Source: Gammaproteobacteria bacterium
Lineage (GTDB): Bacteria; Pseudomonadota; Gammaproteobacteria; DSM-16500
Direction: 5' to 3'
Assembly (NCBI GenBank): GCA_013286085.1
Contig: JABDGK010000007.1
Coordinates: 920-64,919, forward strand
Length of the DNA stretch: 64,000 bases
The notes under the pieces: model-generated
What the model was told of the DNA's origin: nothing
Seen by the model: the letters and a program-made list of their open reading frames with translations, nothing else
Database searches by the model: none
Part shown: positions 9,751 to 20,094 of the stretch, piece by piece
Layout of the letters: each line of letters opens with the position of its first letter
Position numbering within the stretch: position 1 is the first letter of the stretch
Made by a program: the position numbers and the translations under genes

Positions 9751-11040
9751 ATGCTATATGTAAATAATAAAAAATCACGCGGCATTTCCCTCAAAGTCAT
9801 GCTGTCCTCATCCATCGGGACCATCCTCGAATGGTATGATTTCTCGCTTTTTGCTTTTTTAACGCCATTGCTCGCCAGTAATTTTTTTCCGCAGGAAAAT
9901 AAAACCACAGGCATCATATATACCTATGCCATCTTTGCCATCGGATTTTTAGCGCGACCCATCGGTGCTGCCTTGTTTGGACACATAGGCGATCGCATTG
10001 GCCGCAAGCGCACGTTGATTTATTCCATTGTATTGATGACGCTGCCAACTTTTTTAATTGGTGTATTGCCCACGTATAAAGACATCGGCATCTATGCACC
10101 AATCCTGTTGATCTTGCTGCGACTCTTTCAGGGTTTATCCGCTGGCGGAGAATCAACGGGTGCGGTTTTATTTGTGATGGAAAATGACAGCTTCAAATAT
10201 CGCGGCATGATAGGCGGCATCTTATGGGGTGTAGTCGGCATCGGCATGCTGCTCGGCTCACTGGCCGCAACTATGGTAACTGCTTTTCCAGAATATCCCT
10301 GGGCCTGGCGCGTGCCATTTATTCTAGGAATTTTTACTGGCCTCATCGGCTACTTTCTACGTCGACGCACTCCCGAACCTCTACAATTTCAAAAAGCGCA
10401 GGCGACTGGCATGCTGGTTAAATTCCCACTTTATAGTGGGATAAAAAAATATAAAATCGAATTGCTCCGCATCATAGGCATTTATACCTTAAGTGCTTTA
10501 ATCACTTATCTGGTCTTTGTTTTCATGGTAGGCTTTGCGGAAAATACCTTAGGCTTTCCATTACATCAGGTGAGCTCTCTCAGTACTTTTGCACTGGCGG
10601 GCGCAACATGTCTCATGCCGCTAGGTGGCTATCTCTCAGATTTGATTGGACGTAAACGTTGTCTGCGCTGGTCGGCTATTTGTGTTTTGGTTCTGAGTTA
10701 TCCTTTATTTGTTTCAATATCGCATGGCTCATTACCTAACCTGGTGTTGACAGAAATTATTTTTGTATTATTGGCATCTTGTTACCAAGGTACGATCAAC
10801 GCCGCAGTGATGGAAATGCTCCCGACACCCGTGCGTTATAGCTTAATGGCGGTTGGGTATAACGTTGCTTATTCCTTATTTGGCGGCACAGCACCGATTG
10901 TGGCGACATACCTGGTGAAAATCAGCGCCGATAAAGCAGCTCCCGCTTTATGCCTGATGTTTGGGGCTCTGATTGCGATTTTGGCGACAACTAAAATGCG
11001 TGAGACAAATAAATTAATTTATTCTGATGTAACGATATAA
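9751..11040 (+). CDS. MFS transporter, MHS/ProP-like
   Basis: SSIGTILEWYDFSLFAFLTPLLASNFFP...GHIGDRIGRKRTL...RLFQGLSAGGESTGA. Confidence 0.9.
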   Translation: MLYVNNKKSRGISLKVMLSSSIGTILEWYDFSLFAFLTPLLASNFFPQENKTTGIIYTYAIFAIGFLARPIGAALFGHIGDRIGRKRTLIYSIVLMTLPTFLIGVLPTYKDIGIYAPILLILLRLFQGLSAGGESTGAVLFVMENDSFKYRGMIGGILWGVVGIGMLLGSLAATMVTAFPEYPWAWRVPFILGIFTGLIGYFLRRRTPEPLQFQKAQATGMLVKFPLYSGIKKYKIELLRIIGIYTLSALITYLVFVFMVGFAENTLGFPLHQVSSLSTFALAGATCLMPLGGYLSDLIGRKRCLRWSAICVLVLSYPLFVSISHGSLPNLVLTEIIFVLLASCYQGTINAAVMEMLPTPVRYSLMAVGYNVAYSLFGGTAPIVATYLVKISADKAAPALCLMFGALIAILATTKMRETNKLIYSDVTI

Positions 11041-11200
11041 TGTACACGCTGGGTTAATAACATTAAAAAATCAATATTTTCTTTAATTTTCAAAATGTTA
11101 ATTAATTAGTATGCGACAACTCCCTGCATAATCTCATTTATTGCCTATAATTAGCTTTATTAGTCACTTTCCCGAATATCGGCGTATAAGGGATATAAAA

Positions 11201-13591
11201 ATGAGCTCCTCTTCATCATCCATGTCACCACCCAGCATAAAAACACCGATTGATTATTCAAGTGATTACACACAACTTCATCCCAACGCAAAAGCATCTG
11301 ATTTTCATCCCAATGGCAAACTACTGTCAGAGGGGCAAATTACAGCTCTCAAAAATCGCTTAGCGCAATTTAATGAAGATGCACGTTACTCAAAACTGTA
11401 TTTACAAAACCTAGGAATTAATATTAATCGTGGCGGCATCATAAGACTTTATAATGAAACAGCACAAAAATATGAATTATTCGCCGTCTACAAAGAAGCA
11501 ATTACACAAAAAGCCATCTCTCTCGGACAAGGTGGTTTCGGAAAAGTGAAGCTTATCCAAAATCTAGAAACAGGCGAATTCAAGGCTATGAAAGTATTAT
11601 GCAGACCAGAGCACAAAAATGCATTTGAACACGAAGCTCAAGGCTTGCATAAACTACACCGAGGGGATAGACGTGTTCTCAAGAAAAAACTAGCCGCAGG
11701 ACAAATGGAGAATGGCAAACTTTGCCTTATTCAAGATCTTGCACCAGGCAAAAATTTATATGAGGTGCTGCACTCTGGTATATTGACACCGGCAGAGCGA
11801 TTTGACGTGATGCAAAAAATCTTGACGGGCATACAAGAGTTACACACAGCTGGCATGCTACATCGTGATATTAAAATTGAAAACATTATGTATGATACAA
11901 AAACAAAAACACTGACTATTATCGATATAGGACTGTGGCAAACAATAGGAGAAAGAGATTATCGCATCTGCGGCACTCGAGGCCGTATAGCACCTGAAAT
12001 CTTTCAAGGGCATAACTACAGCACCGCCAGCGATGTATTTGCGGTGGGACGTATTTTTCAAGAAATGTTTGGCCTGCATAGCAAAGATACATCAGAAAAA
12101 AAGTTTGGATATCTGGATAAACAAGCCCACAAACACTTAAGCCATACAGACTTAAACAATCTTAAAAGGCTCACTCAAAAATTACTGTTTTCCACACCGG
12201 GTGACCGCCCTAGTTTGGCGAAAATCGGTCAAGAATTGCAAGCTATCTCCATGACAAACTCGCTACAATCATCATCCATTGATCCTAGCGGTTTTTCACC
12301 CCTGGCTGCTGTTAATCCGCAACCTCACTTCTTTGGCCCCAGCAGTCTCCCACCTTTAGCTGCTGCAAATCCACCGCAACCAGCAGCACCTCTTCAACAA
12401 AGACCTAAAGTCAAAATAGAAAAAACACCGCACGCATTAGCTATTCAATATAACGCTGTCAGCAAACAACTCGATATAATCAACGAAAAAATAGGTCCTA
12501 AAACTACCAAGGCTGTGGCTGATATTGAAGTTATCTCAACGTATGCGCAAGACCTAAGTAGTCGCAACGCTAAATCCAAATCTGAAACAACCGAGATTAA
12601 AAATAAGACTCTTGACTATGCAAGAGATACACTCACATTATTCACAGAAAAGAAAATTACTTTTCCGATGTTGTATGGTGTATTTATGTCTCTTCATGGG
12701 AAATTAGAAAACTTACCTCATTTTGGTACTGTTTCTAGCTTTATAGCTAAACACAAAGACAAGCCCAAACCTTCCGATTCAGCAGTACTGCTTTACGGTA
12801 GTCTCACAGCATTTGAGCAGTTACTTGAAACTGATATGGATACTTTAAATGAAGACATGGAAGATGCCAGAGCTTTAAATGAAGAACAGATGATTGCCTG
12901 TGAGAATAAAGCGCTGCTAATAGAAAAACAACAAACCATTAAAGCAGAAAAAATATCGTATGATCTAACAGTTGCAATAATTAATAATTATGCAAACAAT
13001 CCCCCACATTGTACAACACAAAAAGACACAGATAGGGTCAAAAAAACTATATTAACAATGACTATCTGGATGATTGAACAATTTCAAACAAATAAAATCA
13101 CACTCGATATGTTGTGTTCCCGAATGAGCGTCTTTAGCTCTAGGGTAAACGCACTGCCGCACTTTGGAAAATTCTCTAAACAGAATGTTCCTTCTGCCAC
13201 TGCGCGATTAATGCAGGACTGCGTCAATTCATTTCGTTCATTATTAGTAGAGCCTGATAACATAAGACAAGATCAAACGATTTTTTTAATACCAGATGCG
13301 CTTAATTATTTAAAAATGGTTCTCGATAATCAATTAGTAAAAGGCGCCAAGTTCACTGTCATGCGCGATATAACCATAGAGCTTGAGCATTATTTTAAAA
13401 ATGATCGAAATCCATTAAATCTGACGAACACACTAAATCTCATCGAAGAATTTAATATTCTACCTGCGGAAAGAACAGAATTCGATAGACCGAGAATTGC
13501 GTATGAAAAAATTATCAACCATATTGATCAATGTCTTCGCGGAAAAGAAAAAGTAATGATGCAAGAACAAAAACAATCACCAGCACCGTGA
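11201..13591 (+). CDS. Eukaryotic-like Ser/Thr protein kinase with long repeat-containing helical C-terminus
   Basis: GQGGFGKVKL, AMKVL, HRDIKIENIMYD, IIDIGLW (DFG to DIG), RIAPEIF; start chosen at MSSSSSSM (11201) with AAGGGA upstream. Confidence 0.88.
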   Translation: MSSSSSSMSPPSIKTPIDYSSDYTQLHPNAKASDFHPNGKLLSEGQITALKNRLAQFNEDARYSKLYLQNLGININRGGIIRLYNETAQKYELFAVYKEAITQKAISLGQGGFGKVKLIQNLETGEFKAMKVLCRPEHKNAFEHEAQGLHKLHRGDRRVLKKKLAAGQMENGKLCLIQDLAPGKNLYEVLHSGILTPAERFDVMQKILTGIQELHTAGMLHRDIKIENIMYDTKTKTLTIIDIGLWQTIGERDYRICGTRGRIAPEIFQGHNYSTASDVFAVGRIFQEMFGLHSKDTSEKKFGYLDKQAHKHLSHTDLNNLKRLTQKLLFSTPGDRPSLAKIGQELQAISMTNSLQSSSIDPSGFSPLAAVNPQPHFFGPSSLPPLAAANPPQPAAPLQQRPKVKIEKTPHALAIQYNAVSKQLDIINEKIGPKTTKAVADIEVISTYAQDLSSRNAKSKSETTEIKNKTLDYARDTLTLFTEKKITFPMLYGVFMSLHGKLENLPHFGTVSSFIAKHKDKPKPSDSAVLLYGSLTAFEQLLETDMDTLNEDMEDARALNEEQMIACENKALLIEKQQTIKAEKISYDLTVAIINNYANNPPHCTTQKDTDRVKKTILTMTIWMIEQFQTNKITLDMLCSRMSVFSSRVNALPHFGKFSKQNVPSATARLMQDCVNSFRSLLVEPDNIRQDQTIFLIPDALNYLKMVLDNQLVKGAKFTVMRDITIELEHYFKNDRNPLNLTNTLNLIEEFNILPAERTEFDRPRIAYEKIINHIDQCLRGKEKVMMQEQKQSPAP

Positions 13592-13604
13592 CATTCTTAG
13601 TAAG

Positions 13605-13643
13605 CGCTGTCATGCCAGCTAAGAGTATGCTGGCATGACAGCG
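13605..13643. terminator. Bidirectional hairpin CGCTGTCATGCCAGC-N9-GCTGGCATGACAGCG
   Basis: Perfect 15-bp arms between convergent genes. Confidence 0.6.
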
Positions 13644-13656
13644 ATAAGTTAAAGAA

Positions 13657-14793
13657 TTAATGAACAACCGGTAAATTTGGATGATAAATAAATTGCACTT
13701 CAATCACGAATTTCTTGAAGAAGTCATAGCTCATGTAGTAATTCCCATGATCACCTGCAGTGCTACCCCAAGAATTTCGGAGAATGAGTAGCCCACGGTG
13801 TGTTACGCCATCTCTATCCATTGCAATCGCATTATCATCGTAACCGATAATTATCATTTCATGACCACCTAATTTATCTTGATCATGATATGGATCGATA
13901 TCTTTCATGCCTTTGGTAATTACCCACGTATCGTCTTTCACTTGATTACGACCGCAAGCACCGACAGCACAATAATTCACAGGAATAAAGGTACCAAAGG
14001 TGGCAACACCAACAGGGCTTTTATCCGACTTCGCAGCTGATGTCGCTAAAAACTGCTTCACTTGTGTTAATACTTTTGTACCATCATAAGTATTTATATC
14101 CGCAGGATTTGCATCGAAGCGTTGAAAAATATTTAACACGGATTGCCACATTACGTTGTCTGCTAAATTCGTTTCATGCAATTTTTTGAATTCATCTAAC
14201 GTCATTGGTTGACCGATGTTATCTTCGTTATTTCCTGGATAATCAGTCAGCGTTCCGCACGAATTCGTTTTTTGCTGATCTTGTGTGATGTAGCCAAATG
14301 AAAATATTTGATTTAAGACAATATAACCCCAAGAACCATCCCAGCCACTAGGTAAGTCGGCACCTTTATCCGCCAAATAATTACCTAATGTTAAGTTGCA
14401 GGTTTGACTAATATAATCACCGCGATTCAATACGGCATCGATTGCGCCTGTGGTTGCAAACGTGACGCAAGAACCATGTCTACCCTGGTCTAATACAGGC
14501 ATATTTTCCATATTCAGCATGACTTTGCTTGGCAAACTTGCGCTAAGTTGCTCAACAAGCTGTGTGGATTTTTTATTAGGATTGTAACTCAGTAATTGCG
14601 CGCGCTCTGCGGGCGTCAACTTAATATTCATCAAATACACGGGCTTAGTGTAAGTGACAGGTGTCGCCAATCCAGGTTTTGTTTCTGTAACAGCTACCGA
14701 AGAAGAAATCGGCCTATCAAATGTGAGTGCATATGCGGAACCTGCCACTGCGCTTGTTAGAATGGACAAACCCACTAATAGCTTTTTGTGCAT
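13657..14793 (-). CDS. Secreted C1 (papain-like) cysteine protease
   Basis: Signal peptide; LDQGRHGSCVTFATTGA (Gln/Cys), GGHEMIIIGYDD (His), LLILRNSWGS (Asn). Confidence 0.88.
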   Translation of the reverse strand: MHKKLLVGLSILTSAVAGSAYALTFDRPISSSVAVTETKPGLATPVTYTKPVYLMNIKLTPAERAQLLSYNPNKKSTQLVEQLSASLPSKVMLNMENMPVLDQGRHGSCVTFATTGAIDAVLNRGDYISQTCNLTLGNYLADKGADLPSGWDGSWGYIVLNQIFSFGYITQDQQKTNSCGTLTDYPGNNEDNIGQPMTLDEFKKLHETNLADNVMWQSVLNIFQRFDANPADINTYDGTKVLTQVKQFLATSAAKSDKSPVGVATFGTFIPVNYCAVGACGRNQVKDDTWVITKGMKDIDPYHDQDKLGGHEMIIIGYDDNAIAMDRDGVTHRGLLILRNSWGSTAGDHGNYYMSYDFFKKFVIEVQFIYHPNLPVVH

Positions 14794-14904
14794 AAATAAA
14801 ATCCTTTATTCTTTAATTGTTCAAAATTTGGCTTATCTTGTGTGCTAACTGACTTTAGCATAAATTACGGAGTTGTCGATATGGGTTGCAGGAAATTTTT
14901 GAGA

Positions 14905-15672
14905 TCATTTTGCTATCCTCTCAAATGTGTTCATGGATTGGCCGGCAACAATCATATAGCGTGGTTGCGCCATCGGTCTAAAACTTCTATTCGCTTTGCG
15001 AGCATCAATACTAAATGCCATGGTATAACCCGCTGCTTTTGCTTCTTGCTCAAGGTAACTATCATAAATTCCAAACGGCCACGCTAATAATGTCATTTTC
15101 GTTCCCAGTTTTTCTTCTAGAATTTTTTTGGATTTCACTAATTCTGTTTTCACAAATTTCTGATAATTATCGGGTGAAAGATGTTTTTTTGCTTGTTTGA
15201 AATTGGGATGTGAATAAGTGTGTGCTTGTATGTCGAAAAATCCACTATGCTGTAATTCTTTTAATTGATTCCAGGTTAAGGCATGCTTCCCTGTTGAGAT
15301 TGTCTCTGGATAAATAAACAAAGTCACCGGAATATTATATTTGCGCACGAGCGGATACAAATAGGTGTAGACAGATTGCCATCCATCATCATCTGTGATC
15401 ACTACGGGTTTGGGTGGTAAGGTGTCACGTGTTCCTTGCAAATATTCAACAGCGTCTTTGAGAGGGATGATGGTAAAGCCATTATCTTTAAGCCATTGCA
15501 CTTGTGATGCCAGTCGCTCTGGCGTCAAGTTCATACTGCCTGGTACGGTAGGATTCAAATTGTGATAGCAAAGAATGGGAATATTGATTTTATCAGCGGC
15601 AAATACCATGCTGGAAAATATCATGGTAATGATCAAAAACAGGGAGCGAATCATCCTAATGCGACGTAACAT
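14905..15672 (-). CDS. Polysaccharide deacetylase
   Basis: IPILCYHNL..., VVITDDDGWQS, HTYSHPNF, LLAWPFGIYD motifs; N-terminal signal. Confidence 0.88.
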   Translation of the reverse strand: MLRRIRMIRSLFLIITMIFSSMVFAADKINIPILCYHNLNPTVPGSMNLTPERLASQVQWLKDNGFTIIPLKDAVEYLQGTRDTLPPKPVVITDDDGWQSVYTYLYPLVRKYNIPVTLFIYPETISTGKHALTWNQLKELQHSGFFDIQAHTYSHPNFKQAKKHLSPDNYQKFVKTELVKSKKILEEKLGTKMTLLAWPFGIYDSYLEQEAKAAGYTMAFSIDARKANRSFRPMAQPRYMIVAGQSMNTFERIAK

Positions 15673-15885
15673 AAAATATCCTTATCCTATTGTCGTGTTA
15701 CGTGATTTTAACTGAATTTAGGATAATGTAACAGATGACTAAGGACTGCGAGCCCCGAATACTGAATTAAAAAAAACAATTGACCCTATAAAACCGTAGT
15801 AATACACTCGGCCGCTATCTTGTTTCTTGGGCGATTAGCTCGGCGGTGTCAGTGATTAGCCCACCATAAAATTAAAGAGGTTTTT

Positions 15886-16686
15886 ATGCTTTCCGGACCA
15901 ACACCAGACACGAACTACCACCCATTAGATGCAGCGCCTCCTTATCCCTTGTGGAAAAAAATAGCCTGGGGCACCTTTATTCTCAGTGCCACAGCAGGCT
16001 GCATATATGGCCTAGTGCGCTTTGGGCAAAGCACACCTGACGGCTCACCTGATACCGCTACCCCCTATTATCCACCTTATGATCCTGATCAACCTTCTTA
16101 TCCACCTATCGATGGACCAGCACTTACCTTGGCAGAAGCAGACTACGTTATAAATCAAGGTAACGTGAAAGCGATATACGTAGGAAACGGGCAAAACGGC
16201 CATCTATTCTGGGCACCTGATTTAAGCAAGAATGCCACCAACACTAGCTACATTTTCTTTCCGCGTATTTTGGCAAAAACACTCGAAGGCGCAAGAGCGC
16301 GTGCACGTCAGTTTTTAGAATACTTCAATAACACATTCCCACAACTTCCTGAAGCCCGTGGCATATGGAATAACATAGATCCCCTAGACGACCATGCTGA
16401 ACAGGAACCTTATGATCTAGATGCCTATGACTATCCGCATCATCGACTACCCGATGCACCTTATGCGGAAGATCCGTTTTTTGTACGTGCAGATATAAAG
16501 GTTTTACCTACAACTACAATACCTGAACCGGAACAAGAGAGCGCGGCAACACCTCAACAAAAACTAAGCCAACATCGTAATAGTTTTCATCATTCTAAAA
16601 AGAAAAAATTAGATGAGATCAGTGATCAAGAGATGGCACTAAGCGTTTTTGCACAATCTGATGTAGCAAGAAAATGGCGGCCATAA
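15886..16686 (+). CDS. Hypothetical protein, single N-terminal TM and Pro/Tyr-rich segment
   Basis: 266 aa ORF; KKIAWGTFILSATAGCIYGLV then YYPPYDPDQPSYPPIDGP. Confidence 0.6.
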   Translation: MLSGPTPDTNYHPLDAAPPYPLWKKIAWGTFILSATAGCIYGLVRFGQSTPDGSPDTATPYYPPYDPDQPSYPPIDGPALTLAEADYVINQGNVKAIYVGNGQNGHLFWAPDLSKNATNTSYIFFPRILAKTLEGARARARQFLEYFNNTFPQLPEARGIWNNIDPLDDHAEQEPYDLDAYDYPHHRLPDAPYAEDPFFVRADIKVLPTTTIPEPEQESAATPQQKLSQHRNSFHHSKKKKLDEISDQEMALSVFAQSDVARKWRP

Positions 16687-16705
16687 CGTATAGCTGGCAT
16701 GATTC

Positions 16706-16729
16706 ACCTCTCCCGCTTGCGGGAGAGGT
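16706..16729. repeat. Hairpin ACCTCTCCCGCTTGCGGGAGAGGT
   Basis: Palindrome directly visible after the 16686 stop; similar CCTCTCC hairpins at 37024 and 41270. Confidence 0.5.
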
Positions 16730-16957
16730 CGACGTGCGTTTTTTGCACGGCGGGTGAGGGTCTTGACAGCAGCACATTCTTAACTAGAACTTGTCGGCAT
16801 TGAAGTTGGCATCCCAATACGAAACAACGCCTTTTCAAAGGGAGGGACGAGGGGCTCCGCATGGGCTATATACCGCCACATCAAGCTAATATTGACTAAT
16901 TTGCATCCTATTCTGTACAATAAAGGCCCTATTTAAATCAAATGAGCAGCGCCCAAC

Positions 16958-18460
16958 ATGACTCCCGCAGAACAACAATCCCTGTTGGCCTATTTAAAAA
17001 TACAAAAAATTCCCTATAGTCACTCCACACCTAGGTCATTTACATCCAGCATCAACCAGAACGATCACGATCTGGTAGTCGCACTAAATGATCCGAACCA
17101 ACTGACCGATTTAATTAAACATATCAATACTATTAACCCATCTCTCTCTGTGACTGCGATTGGCGGTGGTCGGGACGACACTAACAACTCCTATTCTCTA
17201 AACAATTTATGGAAAGATACAGATATTTTTATTCAGCTTGCCTATCAACCCTCGCTTACATTGCTTCCTAAAGAAAATAATAACGCAGAACAACTCTTTC
17301 GCGTTTCACCCAATATGATGTTGGTTGAATTGAATCAAGCATTATACGACCGCGGATATCATTGTCCTCACTTGTACGGCGTACTGCCCTTTATGAGTCT
17401 TGCTGGTGGACTTTCAACAAACAGTCACACAACATTCGGATTTCTCGCTGATATAGTCGAAGGTATTGAATTATTGCTTCCAAATGGTGAAAAGAAATAT
17501 TTTAAAAAAGACAGCGAAGATTTCAATGTGAATTGTGTAACAGCGAGCCTAGGACTATTAGGTATTATTACAGCGATTGATATCAAAGTCTTAACAGGAA
17601 AAAAGAAATTAAAACGCGTCCATTCATTATTAACATATGAAAATCTCGTTAATAAAATTCAAGGCACTGAAAAAGATGGCGCGCATTTAAATTCTTTAAG
17701 CGTTATATTTTCACCAATTAAATTGCAAGCCAATACATCGACTAAATTAACCACATGGAGTTGGGTAGATGAAGCAACACCTGATCAAGGCAACCCCGAA
17801 CCACAGATTGCGGATGACTCCATTAGCGTGACTTGCTGCGCGCCTTTCTTTGCCATATTCCGCCCTACTTTTCTTTATTGCTTTTTTCAAAGTGCCGCCG
17901 TAACAAAACAAGAAACGCAAATTGCAAGGCCCGATGCCATCATGGGACCAGAATCTAAAATCGCTGGAAACATCACAGCAATAGAATTACTTTTTGATTA
18001 CGACAAAACGAAAATAAAAGATTTTTTTATGTATTTATTATCAATACTTAGTAATGCGCGCAAGACAGGCGATTTTCCTGTTAACACAGCTGTCTTTATT
18101 CGTTTTCCGCAACAAAGCGCAGGCAACCATCAAGTTGCTATCGATTTTATTTCTTTTGGTCTTCATTTAACAAAAATCGAACCCCTGGTAAATGAATTAA
18201 TTGACTATTTAAATAATCAAAGCATACCAGCACATGTGCATTATGGAAAAAATAATGCAATCAGCATCAACAGTCGATATGCCACATCCGAAAATAGTTG
18301 GCAAAAATTAAAAATGAAATATCAGCAATTTTATGAGCGACACGGTTTAAATAGCGATGTGTTAAGAAAAAAAATCGCAGGATTAGAGTCACCTGATCAG
18401 CCGAAGGCAGTGCAGGTGACACAAGCAGTAAGCGATGACTACCAAAGGCTACGAATGTAA
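16958..18460 (+). CDS. FAD-binding (PCMH-type) oxidoreductase
   Basis: VTAIGGGRDDTNNS...GVLPFMSLAGGLSTNSHTTFGFLADIVEGIELLLPNGE. Confidence 0.78.
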   Translation: MTPAEQQSLLAYLKIQKIPYSHSTPRSFTSSINQNDHDLVVALNDPNQLTDLIKHINTINPSLSVTAIGGGRDDTNNSYSLNNLWKDTDIFIQLAYQPSLTLLPKENNNAEQLFRVSPNMMLVELNQALYDRGYHCPHLYGVLPFMSLAGGLSTNSHTTFGFLADIVEGIELLLPNGEKKYFKKDSEDFNVNCVTASLGLLGIITAIDIKVLTGKKKLKRVHSLLTYENLVNKIQGTEKDGAHLNSLSVIFSPIKLQANTSTKLTTWSWVDEATPDQGNPEPQIADDSISVTCCAPFFAIFRPTFLYCFFQSAAVTKQETQIARPDAIMGPESKIAGNITAIELLFDYDKTKIKDFFMYLLSILSNARKTGDFPVNTAVFIRFPQQSAGNHQVAIDFISFGLHLTKIEPLVNELIDYLNNQSIPAHVHYGKNNAISINSRYATSENSWQKLKMKYQQFYERHGLNSDVLRKKIAGLESPDQPKAVQVTQAVSDDYQRLRM

Positions 18461-18462
18461 CC

Positions 18463-19122
18463 TTAATCAACATACGGCGTTTTCGTTTGCTGCAAACTTT
18501 CACGCCCTAATTTTAACGCTTTCGTGATATCAGCAACATGTTTACCTTGATAACGCGCGATGGTTAATTCATTTTCGCTGGGCTGACGATCACCTTTCGC
18601 ACCCGCTAATGTCGTTGCACCATAAGGCGTACCGCCAGTGATTTCGTTCATATTAGTCAATCCCGCTTCGGCATAAGGCACACCGACAACAATCATGCCT
18701 AAATGAAATAACGTGGTATGAAAACTCGTAATCGTGGTTTCTTGACCTCCGTGTTGTGTCCCTGTGCTTGCGAATACACTGCTGACTTTACCAGCTAATG
18801 CATTTTTAACCCATAATCCGCCGGTTTGATCGAGGAAGTTACGCATTTGCGCGCACATGTTGCCATAGCGTGTCGGCGTACCAAAAATGATAGCGTCTGC
18901 ATTCACTAAATGATCGACTGTAGCAATGGGAATGTGTGAGAAAGCTTGTTGCGCTGCTTTTGCGCCGCTTTTTTCTAAAATAGCATCGGGCACTAATTCA
19001 GGCACACGAAAAAGCTCAACATTAACATCATTCACCAGTCGCACACCGTTGGCAATTTCTTCGGCCATTTTGTAAATATGACCAAACATACTGTAAAAAA
19101 TAATCTGAACGTTGGTTTTCAT
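18463..19122 (-). CDS. wrbA: NAD(P)H:quinone oxidoreductase WrbA
   Basis: [19 protein letters not shown]...[24 protein letters not shown]...[10 protein letters not shown]. Confidence 0.93.
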   Translation of the reverse strand: MKTNVQIIFYSMFGHIYKMAEEIANGVRLVNDVNVELFRVPELVPDAILEKSGAKAAQQAFSHIPIATVDHLVNADAIIFGTPTRYGNMCAQMRNFLDQTGGLWVKNALAGKVSSVFASTGTQHGGQETTITSFHTTLFHLGMIVVGVPYAEAGLTNMNEITGGTPYGATTLAGAKGDRQPSENELTIARYQGKHVADITKALKLGRESLQQTKTPYVD

Positions 19123-19262
19123 AGGACATCCCTTTCTGAAAGCAATAAGCTTAAGTTTGAATGCTGCATCATAGAATTGTCAATAATCTCTAAAAAGAAA
19201 TTTACGCAAGCGTAATCAACCCTTAGAATCGAAGATGAATTACATTAGCAAAAGAGAACATC

Positions 19263-20090
19263 ATGAAAACAAAAGATAAAGCCATTCGCATAGGAACAGT
19301 TTGCATCGTTTTGCTCGTTATTTATTGGGTTTTCAGTGCTTGGCAACAGAAATATGGAGCCATCATCTTATATGGTAATGTCGATATTCGCGATGTCGAT
19401 CTGAGTTTTCGTGTCAGTGGACGCTTACAGGATCTCAAAGTAGATGAAGGTGATACGGTACATCGTGGCGATTTAATTGCCCATCTTGATCCTGATCCCT
19501 ATGAACGTGAAGTACGAGCAGCTGAAGCCACCGTGAAACAACAAAAAGCGTCTCTTGATTATGCAGAAACCGCTTATCTGCGTGAAAAAAAATTACGTGG
19601 CACTGGCGCGTCATCAGTAGACAGCTATGAAAATGCTCTCTCCGCATTCAATCAAGCCAAAGCCAATTTAGAAAAAGCCATTGCCGAACTTTCTCAATCT
19701 AATTTGCGCCTGCAAGATACTTACTTATATGCCCCATCGAATGGTTACGTCTTAACACGTGCTGTTGAACCTGGCACCATGTTGGCAGCCAATGCTACTG
19801 TCATCACTGTTTCATTAGTGGATCCTGTGTGGGTTCGCGCTTATGTCGCCGAAACAGAGCTGAACAAAGCAAAATCGGGAACAGCCGTCAAAGTGTCTGC
19901 CGATTCACTCCCCCATCACTATTTTGATGGCACGATAGGTTTTGTTTCTTCAACAGCTGAATTTACACCAAAAACAGTAGAAACAACCGATCTTCGAACT
20001 GAGCTTGTATATAGACTTAGAATCATTGTACAAGATCCACATCACGAATTGCGCCAAGGCATGCCTGTCACCGTAAAACTATTGAGTTAA
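19263..20090 (+). CDS. HlyD-family membrane fusion/secretion protein (YhiI-like)
   Basis: N-terminal TM, YGNVDIRDVDLSFRVSGRL..VDEGDTVHRGDLIAHLD, coiled coil, second lipoyl half. Confidence 0.9.
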   Translation: MKTKDKAIRIGTVCIVLLVIYWVFSAWQQKYGAIILYGNVDIRDVDLSFRVSGRLQDLKVDEGDTVHRGDLIAHLDPDPYEREVRAAEATVKQQKASLDYAETAYLREKKLRGTGASSVDSYENALSAFNQAKANLEKAIAELSQSNLRLQDTYLYAPSNGYVLTRAVEPGTMLAANATVITVSLVDPVWVRAYVAETELNKAKSGTAVKVSADSLPHHYFDGTIGFVSSTAEFTPKTVETTDLRTELVYRLRIIVQDPHHELRQGMPVTVKLLS

Positions 20091-20094
20091 CGAT

